The notes under the pieces are model-generated. The model was not told where the DNA came from. It did no database searches and was given only the letters and a program-made list of their open reading frames with translations. The translations under genes and the position numbers were made by a program. A stretch of DNA of 64,000 nucleotides from Bacteroidota bacterium (GTDB lineage Bacteria; Bacteroidota; Ignavibacteria; SZUA-365): assembly GCA_023432805.1 (NCBI GenBank), contig JAEYUG010000052.1, positions 1 through 64,000 on the forward strand, written 5' to 3'. Of this stretch, positions 35,617 to 43,690 are shown one piece after another; within the stretch, counting starts at the first letter, position 1, and each line of letters starts with the position of its first letter.

Positions 35617-36141
35617 ATGGCACACTTCCTCTGGGCTTCGATCGGTCGCAGGCATCCCCGTGGCAGCATCTACGAGTTGCTCGACCAGGTGCCGATCTTT
35701 GAGGGACTCACCAGGAGCAACCTGAAGGCGATTGAACGCATTCTCCACATCCGCACCTATGTGGCGGGTGAGACAATCTTCCGTGAAGGGGATTCAGGAC
35801 TCGGCATGTACATCGTCGAGAGCGGTGAGGTCAAGATCGTCTCCGAGACCGGCGGCAGCGAGATCGCGCGCTTTTCACGGGGAGAGTTTTTCGGAGAAGT
35901 CGGTCTGTTTCTCGAGCAGCCGCGATCCGCAAGTGCGATTGCTGTTACCGAGACCGTCGCGTGGGGATTTTTCCTTCCCGATCTGCAGAACCTGCTCGAG
36001 ACGCATCCCAAGCTCGGCGTGTCGGTGGTGCTCAAGCTCACGCGCATCGTGGCCGAGCGCCTCAGCAGGGCGACGGCGGAGAACAATCGCCTCAACGAAC
36101 TGCTCGCACGTGCGGGTGTGCTCGACCCTGATCCACGCTGA
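35617..36141 (+). CDS. Stand-alone cyclic-nucleotide-binding domain protein
   Basis: A 174-residue protein that is almost entirely one cNMP-binding beta-roll (residues about 25-140). The phosphate-binding cassette appears as FSRGEFFGEVGLFLEQPRSASAIA, with the conserved Glu and Arg that contact cyclic nucleotide. It ends in a helix (KLTRIVAERLSRATAENNRLNELL) but has no helix-turn-helix domain, so it is not a Crp-type DNA-binding factor by itself. It sits 14 bases after cysS and 7 bases before a permease gene and may regulate that neighbour by direct contact. The ligand (cAMP, cGMP or none) cannot be told. Confidence 0.8.
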   Translation: MAHFLWASIGRRHPRGSIYELLDQVPIFEGLTRSNLKAIERILHIRTYVAGETIFREGDSGLGMYIVESGEVKIVSETGGSEIARFSRGEFFGEVGLFLEQPRSASAIAVTETVAWGFFLPDLQNLLETHPKLGVSVVLKLTRIVAERLSRATAENNRLNELLARAGVLDPDPR

Positions 36142-36148
36142 GGCAGGC

Positions 36149-37198
36149 ATGCAGCAGACCATGACCACCGACACCAAGATCCTGACGCTCCTGCTGCTCA
36201 TCGCAGTGGGTGCAGTCGCCGTCTACACCGTGTTCACCATTGGCGCGATCGTGGCGATGTTCATGCTGTCGATGCTCTTCGCATTCATCCTCGCGCCGGC
36301 TGTGAACTGGTTGGAGGGGAAGGGGCTTCCGCGTACGGTTGCGGCCCTGATCATGTTCAGCGCCGCACTGGGCGCGCTCACGCTCGTCGTCTACATCCTC
36401 GCACCCTTCATCTACGACGAGCTCGTACGCATCCAGGACATGGTTACCACCCGGCAACTGCGAACGGGCGTCCGTGACACCGAGCGATTCCTCAGCAAGC
36501 AGCTCTCGTTTCTCGGGGTCCGTCGTCTGCATGTCGCTCCGAAGGTGGAAGAATGGATGGGCGCGCTGTTCGACAACATCCTCAACATCGCGTCGAGCCT
36601 TGTGGGTGTGCTGCTGTTCGTCGTGATGACATTGATTTCGACCTTCTTTCTGCTCAAGGACATGCGCTCGATCAAGAAGAACCTGATCGCGCTGGTGCCC
36701 AACCGCTTCTTCGAGGTCAGTCTCAGTGTGTTCGACAAGATCGACTGGTCGCTCGGCGCGTACCTGCGCGGCATCCTGCTCGATGCGAGCATCATCGGGA
36801 TCATTTCCACACTGGCACTCTGGGCGTTCGGAATCCCGAGCTTTGTGCTGATCGGACTTGTCGCAGCCGCGGCCAATCTCGTGCCGTACCTGGGTCCTCC
36901 TACCGCAGCCCTCGTTGCGAGCGTCATCACGGTGGCGACGAACAATTCGTTCGATCAAGTGCCGATCATTCTCGTGATCTTCTCGGGGATCCGCCTGCTC
37001 GACGACAGCGTCATCCAGCCCCTCACGATTTCACAGAGCGTACGTCTGCACCCCGTGATCATCATCTTCGCGATCCTGATCGGCGGACAGCTCTTCGGCA
37101 TCCTCGGCATGCTCTTCGCCGTGCCCGTCGTCGGCGTCATCAAGGTCGTGCTCAGCGAAATGATGAAGGGCCTGCGCCGCTATCCCTCCATCACCTGA
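36149..37198 (+). CDS. AI-2E family permease
   Basis: A 349-residue membrane protein with about seven to eight helices and the family's extended amphipathic region between helices 3 and 4 (residues about 85-150). The conserved C-terminal block LVPYLGPPTAALVASVIT, FSGIRLLDDSVIQPLTISQSVRLHPVIIIFAILIGGQLFGILGMLFAVPVVG matches family members called PerM, TqsA or YdiK. The family exports autoinducer-2, sporulation signals, Na+ or other small molecules; the substrate is unknown here. The gene is next to a cyclic-nucleotide-binding protein. ATG 36149 follows a weak GAGG. Confidence 0.82.
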   Translation: MQQTMTTDTKILTLLLLIAVGAVAVYTVFTIGAIVAMFMLSMLFAFILAPAVNWLEGKGLPRTVAALIMFSAALGALTLVVYILAPFIYDELVRIQDMVTTRQLRTGVRDTERFLSKQLSFLGVRRLHVAPKVEEWMGALFDNILNIASSLVGVLLFVVMTLISTFFLLKDMRSIKKNLIALVPNRFFEVSLSVFDKIDWSLGAYLRGILLDASIIGIISTLALWAFGIPSFVLIGLVAAAANLVPYLGPPTAALVASVITVATNNSFDQVPIILVIFSGIRLLDDSVIQPLTISQSVRLHPVIIIFAILIGGQLFGILGMLFAVPVVGVIKVVLSEMMKGLRRYPSIT

Positions 37199-37222
37199 TC
37201 CGCGCATTTCCAGAATCCCATC

Positions 37223-38653
37223 ATGCAGTCCACCCCGCCTCCCGTCCGACGCGACGACATCCTTACGCTTACCATCGATCATGTCGCCTTCGAGGGGAAG
37301 GCCGTCGCCCGTCTCGACGGCTTCGTGGTGTTTGTGGAGGGTGCCGTGCCCGGCGACACCGTGCTGGCGAAGGTCTTCCGCACGAAGAAGCAGTTTGCGG
37401 AAGCCCGGGTCATCGAGGTGCTTGAGTCTTCACCGCACCGTGTCACACCCGCCTGCGCGCACTTCGGGACCTGCGGAGGATGCAAGTGGCAGCATCTTTC
37501 CTACGAGCAGCAGCTGCTCTGGAAGGAACGCAATGTACGGGAGAGCTACGAGCGGCTCGGGGGCTTCCCCGACGTATGTGTGCGGCCGACCGTCCCGTCG
37601 GAACACGTGTTCTTCTATCGCAACAAGATGGAGTTTTCCTTCGCCGCGAAGCGGTGGCTGCTGCCTCACGAGGTTGGCACCATCGCACCGGGTGATGAAC
37701 TCTTCGCGCTCGGACTGCATGCGCCGGGGCGCTACGACAAGGTGCTGCGCATCGAGGCATGTCATCTCCAGAGCGAGGAGAGCAACGCGATCCTGAATGC
37801 CACACGGGTGTTTTTCGAAGAGCAGGGACTGACAGCCTGGGATTCCGATCTGATGAACGGCACGCTGCGCAACCTTGTCATTCGTGAGGGACGTCACACG
37901 GGTGACCGCATGGTCTACCTGTTGACCTCCGGACTCGACGAGAATGTGCTCGCTGCCTACGCCGACCAGCTGCGTGCTCCGCAGTTCGGTGTGACGACTT
38001 TTGTGCACGGACTCTCACGCAAGAAGGCACAGGTGGCAACCGCGGAGACGATGCGTGTCGTGTTCGGGGAGGGACTCATTCGCGACAGCATCGGAGGAGC
38101 CGTGTTCGAGGTTTCGCCGCTCTCGTTCTTCCAGACGAACACGCTGCAGGCGGAGCGACTCTACAGCGTGGCCGCGGGATATGCCGACCTGCGCGATACC
38201 GACGACGTGTGGGACCTGTACTGCGGCACGGGAACGATTGCGTTATATCTCGCATCCCGTGTGCACAGCGTGCTGGGCATCGAGCTCAATGCTGCCGCGG
38301 TCTTGGATGCGCAGGCAAATGCCCTGCGCAACGGGATCGGCAATGCGCGCTTTGCGTGCGCAGACATTCTGCACTTCGCACGCGAAGCGGCGACGGGAGC
38401 TTTGCCCGCTCCCTCGCGCATCATCCTGGATCCCCCGCGGGCAGGTCTGCATCCGTCGATCATCCCCGCGCTGGCACCGCTACGCGTGCCACGCATCGTC
38501 TATGTGAGCTGCAATCCCGCGACGAGCGCGCGCGATTGTGCCGTCTTTGCCGAGCACGGGTACATGATCGACGAGATCACACCTGTCGACATGTTCCCAC
38601 ACACGTTTCACATCGAGTGCGTCGTGTCGCTGAGCCTGCGTTCTGCAGACTGA
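37223..38653 (+). CDS. rlmD: 23S rRNA (uracil-5-)-methyltransferase, RlmD/RlmCD family
   Basis: A 476-residue RNA m5U methyltransferase. The N-terminal TRAM domain (residues about 10-70) is followed by the four-cysteine 4Fe-4S motif (CAHFGTCGGC ... C), and the C-terminal SAM domain has DLYCGTGTIALYLA, LDPPRAGLHPSI and the catalytic Cys in YVSCNPATSARD. RlmD methylates U1939; Bacteroidota and gram-positive members may act at both U747 and U1939. The last 46 bases overlap the end of the convergent anti-sigma-like gene. Confidence 0.9.
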   Translation: MQSTPPPVRRDDILTLTIDHVAFEGKAVARLDGFVVFVEGAVPGDTVLAKVFRTKKQFAEARVIEVLESSPHRVTPACAHFGTCGGCKWQHLSYEQQLLWKERNVRESYERLGGFPDVCVRPTVPSEHVFFYRNKMEFSFAAKRWLLPHEVGTIAPGDELFALGLHAPGRYDKVLRIEACHLQSEESNAILNATRVFFEEQGLTAWDSDLMNGTLRNLVIREGRHTGDRMVYLLTSGLDENVLAAYADQLRAPQFGVTTFVHGLSRKKAQVATAETMRVVFGEGLIRDSIGGAVFEVSPLSFFQTNTLQAERLYSVAAGYADLRDTDDVWDLYCGTGTIALYLASRVHSVLGIELNAAAVLDAQANALRNGIGNARFACADILHFAREAATGALPAPSRIILDPPRAGLHPSIIPALAPLRVPRIVYVSCNPATSARDCAVFAEHGYMIDEITPVDMFPHTFHIECVVSLSLRSAD

Positions 38654-40359
38654 CGACTGCCGTCAGGGCGGCGTCCCTGCTCCATCTCCCGCCGGACCTC
38701 CTGTTCCACTTCGATCTTCAACTCCCGTCTGATTCCGGGCTGCAGTTCGTTCTCCAGTTCCCGATGCACGTCTCGCAGGACCCGGTCGATTTCCTCCCGC
38801 ATCCGTGGGGACTGCTCCATCTGAAAACGGACCAGACTGTCTGCTATTCCGAAGCGCCGGAGGAAGAGGTGCAGGGAATCTGACGTTCGTGGAACACCGA
38901 GACGGCGAAGTGCAGGCATATTGCGTAGTGCCTGCCGGACGACACTGTCGACATCGAGATGGATCCCCGGCGCGGTCCCCTGCCTGAATTCCAGTTGCAG
39001 CCGCTCTGCCTCCGAGCTGCCTGGTGCGCGTGATGCATCCGAGCTGACTCTCACGGTGATCGTCGAGCGCGGCAGAGCGGGCAGCATCATGCGCGGCGCA
39101 GGCGGACGTGGTGGTTGCGGAACGCCGGTGCCCGGCGCCTCCGGTGGAGGAGGGGGTGACATCGCGCGATTGATGGCAGATGGCGCGATATGGATGATGA
39201 TCGCATCCTCTTCACGAGTGATGCTGATGTCGCTGTCGGAACCATGCATCCGCTGCGCCTGTTCAAACTCCCTGTGCATGCGCTGCAGTTCGACATTCAT
39301 CCGCTCGGCTGCCGCCAAGCGGCGCTCGGCCTGCACGACGTCAGGCACGACAACGCGTTCGATCACACGACGAATGCTGTCGGTGTTGATGCGAACGCGG
39401 CGCACGGCAGCGTGCGTACCACCGGAAACCACTACGAACGAAGCCGGCTCCGCGTTCATGTGCTCCTGGATCGTGGCACGCTCCTTCACGCGTTCACGGG
39501 GTGAAGCGGATGCGAACGGCATTGCAACGGTGCTCCCGCGTTCGTCGAGGAAGCGCGCCATGCGCACACGCTGCGAGGGTTCAAGCGCGGCAGCGACAGC
39601 ACTGAGAATCACCTGATCGAGTCCCGCAAGGCGCTGGTCGATTGCGATGGTGTTGTCATCCGACACGAGCACGGCAGCTTCAAGATGACGCTGTGCAGCG
39701 GCGAACACTGCATCGATGCGATCCCGCTGCACAGGCGTGGCTTCCACGACCGAATAGAGAGCCTCGACGGAAACAGGCTGCTGCGGTACGGTTTCCGCAG
39801 CTGCTCCGAACGCGATGCGATAGCCGCGTTCTTCCGCACTGTCGATGCGCACGACCGACTGTGCCGCATCGTCGAGCGGCAGTGCTCCGAACACTGCGAA
39901 CTGGAGCACCTTGTCATTGTCGGTCCGTGAGAGCAGTGGCATGAGCCAGCCCTTGAGATTCTCCTCATAGGCGAGCTGCACATCCGATGAGCGATCCGAG
40001 AGATAGCTCATCAGCCGATCACGTTGCGTGATCGCTATCGCGCCGATCGCAAGCACGACGAGCAGAGCTGCTGCAGTGACAAGATGTCTGTAGCGGTCGG
40101 GGACGACCGGTCCTGATCGGATCCTTCTATCCTCACGATCAATCGCGCCGGCGACCCGCTCCCATACCTGCGGCGAGGCAGACAGAGCGGTTCGCGCACG
40201 CACCGCACGCTTGAGCGCGAGGATGCGCGCATGGTCTGCACGCGCCTGTGCATCATCGCGCAGCAACTGCTCGGCTTCCGCACGGAGGTCGTCAGGCAGC
40301 GCGTCGTCTGCGTGTGCAGACAGCAGCGACCAACGGTCGATGTCACGTCGTCCCATCAT
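38608..40359 (-). CDS. Membrane anti-sigma-like protein with large periplasmic domain
   Basis: A 583-residue protein encoded directly after an ECF sigma gene, with a 4-base start/stop overlap and a strong AAGGAGG site. Residues 1-85 have the layout of an anti-sigma domain (LSAHADDALPDDLRAEAEQLL ... LKRAVRA) but lack the His-x3-Cys-x2-Cys zinc ligands, so it is not a zinc-binding ZAS domain. One membrane helix lies at about 90-108. The roughly 470-residue periplasmic part contains two stretches that recall the LTxxQ motifs of Spy/CpxP stress sensors (TPVQRDRIDAVF and EPSQRVRMARFLDE), a proline-rich linker (PPPPPEAPG) and a charged helical C terminus. The role as negative regulator of the adjacent sigma factor is inferred from position. 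Its 3' end overlaps rlmD. Confidence 0.6.
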   Translation of the reverse strand: MMGRRDIDRWSLLSAHADDALPDDLRAEAEQLLRDDAQARADHARILALKRAVRARTALSASPQVWERVAGAIDREDRRIRSGPVVPDRYRHLVTAAALLVVLAIGAIAITQRDRLMSYLSDRSSDVQLAYEENLKGWLMPLLSRTDNDKVLQFAVFGALPLDDAAQSVVRIDSAEERGYRIAFGAAAETVPQQPVSVEALYSVVEATPVQRDRIDAVFAAAQRHLEAAVLVSDDNTIAIDQRLAGLDQVILSAVAAALEPSQRVRMARFLDERGSTVAMPFASASPRERVKERATIQEHMNAEPASFVVVSGGTHAAVRRVRINTDSIRRVIERVVVPDVVQAERRLAAAERMNVELQRMHREFEQAQRMHGSDSDISITREEDAIIIHIAPSAINRAMSPPPPPEAPGTGVPQPPRPPAPRMMLPALPRSTITVRVSSDASRAPGSSEAERLQLEFRQGTAPGIHLDVDSVVRQALRNMPALRRLGVPRTSDSLHLFLRRFGIADSLVRFQMEQSPRMREEIDRVLRDVHRELENELQPGIRRELKIEVEQEVRREMEQGRRPDGSRQSAERRLSDTTHSM

Positions 40360-40994
40360 GGCCTCCTTCCCTCCATCTCATCCTGGTCGGATGGCAGTAC
40401 ACTCCCCTCGAGCAGCGGGCGTAGACGGTCGCGCAGCATGGCGCGTCCCCGTGCAAGGCGCGACTTGACTGTGCCGAGTTCGCACTGCAGGATGTTCGCA
40501 ATCTCGTCATACGAGCGTCCGTCGATGTCCTTGAGAATGATCGGTTCCTTGTACTTCGCCGGCAGCGCGGCCAGCACCAGCGCAACGAGTTCGGGCACCT
40601 CCGTGTCGGGCATGTGCGTGACAAGGCGCGCCTCCAATTCCTTGTTGCGCGACTCGAGGAGGCCATGCAGTGAGAGGAAGCGTCGCGCGCGTTGCGCGCG
40701 GATTTCATCGCGGCAGCGATTGAGCACGATACGGTACAGCCAGGTGCTGAACGCGGCATCAAAGCGGAAGCCGGGCAGGGCGCGCCACACGTTGATGAAT
40801 ACGTCCTGTGCGATGTCGTCGATGCTCGCCGTGCCACCGAGCATGGAACGGATGAGTGTGCGCACGCGCTGCTCATGCCGCTCGACCAGATGACGAAATG
40901 CGCTCGTGTCACCTGCCTGGAACACCGTGACGAGCACGTCGTCATCATGCGTGCCCGGGTGGATCGCCTTGTCGTCGAGAGTTTGAAGACGCAT
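40356..40994 (-). CDS. ECF RNA polymerase sigma factor (RpoE-like)
   Basis: A 212-residue sigma-70 family factor with region 2 (FRHLVERHEQRVRTLIRSML, DDIAQDVFINVWRAL) and region 4 (LPAKYKEPIILKDIDGRSYDEIANIL ... GTVKSRLARGRAMLRDRL), and with no regions 1 or 3, typical of extracytoplasmic-function sigma factors. It is followed immediately by the membrane anti-sigma-like gene. A GGAAC-N16-CGTC promoter lies just upstream, so it probably activates its own operon. The divergently transcribed sppA gene may be another target. The signal sensed is unknown, but envelope stress is the usual theme for this arrangement. Confidence 0.93.
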   Translation of the reverse strand: MRLQTLDDKAIHPGTHDDDVLVTVFQAGDTSAFRHLVERHEQRVRTLIRSMLGGTASIDDIAQDVFINVWRALPGFRFDAAFSTWLYRIVLNRCRDEIRAQRARRFLSLHGLLESRNKELEARLVTHMPDTEVPELVALVLAALPAKYKEPIILKDIDGRSYDEIANILQCELGTVKSRLARGRAMLRDRLRPLLEGSVLPSDQDEMEGRRP

Positions 40995-41020
40995 GAGCTC
41001 CGTTGCCGTGTGCGCTATGA

Positions 41021-41045
41021 GACGAATGAACCGCGCGGATGTTCC
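41021..41045 (-). promoter_or_regulatory. ECF-type promoter of the sigma/anti-sigma operon
   Basis: On the minus strand GGAAC (41045-41041) is followed after 16 bases by CGTC (41024-41021), the canonical -35/-10 pair of RpoE-like ECF sigma factors. The transcript start would be about 15-20 bases before the sigma ATG (40994). Confidence 0.7.
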
Positions 41046-41187
41046 ATCCGTGCGGTCGGTGGGGATTGTCTATGGCAATACGGCAAGTTACGCTGGAGGA
41101 TGCATCGGGTCACTGCAAAATCCCGGAACTTGATTGCGGACGATCGATCAGCGAAGTTCGTGGATACTTCCGACTTCGAGGAATCGC

Positions 41188-43659
41188 ATGCGCTCGTTGC
41201 TCCGATCCGCCCTGTGGCTCACAGCCGCCATCTTCGTTCTGTCTTCCCTCCCCGCACTCGCACAGGAACGTCACCTTCGCTGGCATCAGGGAGGAGCGAT
41301 GTCGCTCATGCCACCGGGTGCGGGACGCCATGGCACCTATGGATTCCAGAATCCTGCGGTGCTTGGCTGGCAGCAGGAGCTCGATCTCATGATGCAGTGG
41401 AGCAGGCCTGCGGCCGGTGTCACCGGACCGAAACTGCTCGGTTTTCACGCCGCCGCACCGGGCATCGGCTTCGGAAGCCGAAGCGTGCGTGGCGACAGCA
41501 TGTCCGTCGATGATTTCCGCGTCTCTCTGGCATTTGGCAACGGCACCGTCACCACGGGCTACGCGTTCGGCTGGTCGGAAACGTATGCTGGTGGTCCACG
41601 ACACGAGAGCGTCTCGATTGTTGGCATTCTTATCAGGCCCTCTGCGCATCTGTCGATTGGAGGTGTCGCCACAGCAACCAATGACTTCGACCATGCGGAA
41701 CTCGCTGCCGACATCGCCGTGCGACCCTTGCGCTCCGATCGCTTCACCTTGTTCGCAGATGTGGCGAAGGCCGATGGGGCGGGGGTGAACTCGCTGTCAT
41801 GGAGCGCCGGCGCCATGATCGAGCCACTCCCAGCATTGCGCATCGCCGGTCGCTATCTGTCCGAGTACCTCCCCGTGACGGGCGTGCGCGACAACATGGT
41901 TTCCGTGGGGGTGCAGCTGTCGCTCGGTCGCCTCTCGGTCGGCTCACAGACGATGATGGATACGAAGGGAGAACTCGCTTCGACGTCGTACAACGTGCGG
42001 ATCGGTTCCCGCGATCGTAATGTCGTCGACCTGCTGGTGCCACCGCGTTCCTACGTGCAGCTGGATGTCAAGGGTTCGCTCGGCTACCAGCGCTACCAGC
42101 TCTTCGACAGCCGGACGACGCTTGCGGAAGTGATCGATTGGATCGAAGCCGCGCGGAGGGATCCGGACGTGCGTGGCATCACCCTCAATACATCGGGTTT
42201 CGATGCGAATCGAGAACTGCTCTGGGAGATTCGCGACAGGTTGCAGGACTTCCGCGCGGCCGGCAAGCGCGTCATCATGTTCATCGATCGTCCCTCGCTC
42301 GACATGTATTGGATGGCGACAGTCGCCGACCGCCTCTTCCTCGATCCCTCAGGCATGATCATGATCCCTGGCTACGTGATGGGCCGCACGTACCTCAAGG
42401 GAGCTCTCGAGAAGATCGGTGTCGGATACGACGAGTGGCGCTTCTTCACCTACAAGTCCGCAGCAGAAGGCTACAGTCGTGACAAGATGTCGGAAGCCGA
42501 CCGCGAGCAACGACAAACCTATCTCGATGACGTGTTCGCCCAGATGCGACGTGATGTTGCCTCGGGTCGGAAGGTGCCGGTCGATACAGTGGATGCATGG
42601 ATCAACCGGATGGGTGTGTTCACTCCGCAGGAAGCTCTCGCCAGTGGTCTGGTTGATACCTTATGCCGTTGGGACGATGTGAAGGCCATCGTCACAGCAA
42701 TGGAGGGTGAGAACACGACGGTGACGGGTCCTCGCGGTCTGGCTGCGTACACGATGCCGCGCGATATGGACTGGAGCCCGCGTCCGAAGATCGCGGTGAT
42801 CTATGCGCTCGGTACCTGCGCAATGGACGAGGGGATCCGGGCCCGGTCGCTTGTCAAGGACGTGCGTCGTGCTGTCGCGAATCCAGGCATTCGTGCCATC
42901 GTGCTCCGCGTGGATTCTCCCGGAGGTGACGCGATGGCTTCGGACATCATTGCAGAGGCGCTGCGCGAGGCGAAGGGGAAGAAGCCGGTCATTGTTTCGC
43001 AGGGTGCCGTTGCGGCATCTGGCGGCTACTGGCTGTCGATGTACGCGGATACGATTGTCGCCGCACCGATGACGGTGACCGCATCGATCGGTGTGATCGG
43101 TGGCTGGTTCTATGACGCAGGCGTCAAGCAGTCTCTCGGGTTGAGCACGGACCACGTGAAGGCGGGATCGCACGGTGATCTCGGGTTCGGGTTCACGCTG
43201 CCGCTCGTCGGACTGGGCGTGCCTGATCGCAATCTGACGCAGGAGGAACGACAAGCGATGGAGCGGATGATCCGCTCGATGTACGCTGATTTCGTTGCGA
43301 AGGTCGCAACAGGTCGCGGCATGTCTGCGGGTGCTGTCGATTCGGTGGGGCAGGGCAGGATCTGGTCGGGGGAACGTGGTGCGGCAATCGGTCTCATCGA
43401 CGAGCTTGGTGGATTGCATCGGGCGATCCGCATCGCAGCGGCGCGGGCTGGTGTTGCCGAGGATGCACCGATCGACATCGTCTCCATGCCCGAACCGGGC
43501 TTCATCGATTTGAGCGGACTCTTCTTCCCGTCCTTTGCGGCGATGGAGCGTTCGATCGAACAGCGACTACGTGACGTCCTGTTTCGCGTGCAGCACAACG
43601 GCCGTCCCCTGATGATGCTTCCACTCGACGAAGGCGTCACGGCCACCCCGGAGTACTGA
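41188..43659 (+). CDS. sppA: SppA signal peptide peptidase with extra beta-rich N-terminal domain
   Basis: An 823-residue S49 serine peptidase. A signal peptide (1-25, ALA|Q) precedes about 250 residues of beta-rich, Gly- and aromatic-containing sequence that looks like an outer-membrane barrel or PorV-type domain. The rest is a two-repeat SppA of the long (E. coli 67K) kind: the catalytic lysine is Lys423 (TYKSAAEGYSRDKMSE) in the first repeat and the nucleophile Ser611 (VAASGGYWLSMYAD) in the second, followed by VTASIGVIGGWF. SppA clears cleaved signal peptides and misfolded envelope peptides. The combination with a barrel-like domain is unusual. ATG 41188 is chosen because it begins the signal peptide. 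It lies opposite the ECF sigma operon. Confidence 0.85.
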   Translation: MRSLLRSALWLTAAIFVLSSLPALAQERHLRWHQGGAMSLMPPGAGRHGTYGFQNPAVLGWQQELDLMMQWSRPAAGVTGPKLLGFHAAAPGIGFGSRSVRGDSMSVDDFRVSLAFGNGTVTTGYAFGWSETYAGGPRHESVSIVGILIRPSAHLSIGGVATATNDFDHAELAADIAVRPLRSDRFTLFADVAKADGAGVNSLSWSAGAMIEPLPALRIAGRYLSEYLPVTGVRDNMVSVGVQLSLGRLSVGSQTMMDTKGELASTSYNVRIGSRDRNVVDLLVPPRSYVQLDVKGSLGYQRYQLFDSRTTLAEVIDWIEAARRDPDVRGITLNTSGFDANRELLWEIRDRLQDFRAAGKRVIMFIDRPSLDMYWMATVADRLFLDPSGMIMIPGYVMGRTYLKGALEKIGVGYDEWRFFTYKSAAEGYSRDKMSEADREQRQTYLDDVFAQMRRDVASGRKVPVDTVDAWINRMGVFTPQEALASGLVDTLCRWDDVKAIVTAMEGENTTVTGPRGLAAYTMPRDMDWSPRPKIAVIYALGTCAMDEGIRARSLVKDVRRAVANPGIRAIVLRVDSPGGDAMASDIIAEALREAKGKKPVIVSQGAVAASGGYWLSMYADTIVAAPMTVTASIGVIGGWFYDAGVKQSLGLSTDHVKAGSHGDLGFGFTLPLVGLGVPDRNLTQEERQAMERMIRSMYADFVAKVATGRGMSAGAVDSVGQGRIWSGERGAAIGLIDELGGLHRAIRIAAARAGVAEDAPIDIVSMPEPGFIDLSGLFFPSFAAMERSIEQRLRDVLFRVQHNGRPLMMLPLDEGVTATPEY

Positions 43660-43690
43660 TACGACCGCGTGACTGCGTATATTCGTGGTC

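Noticed and set aside
43678..43685. TATATTCG just before the EamA gene, suggesting a leaderless transcript
   Set aside because: The -33 position reads ACT rather than TTG, so the evidence is too weak.
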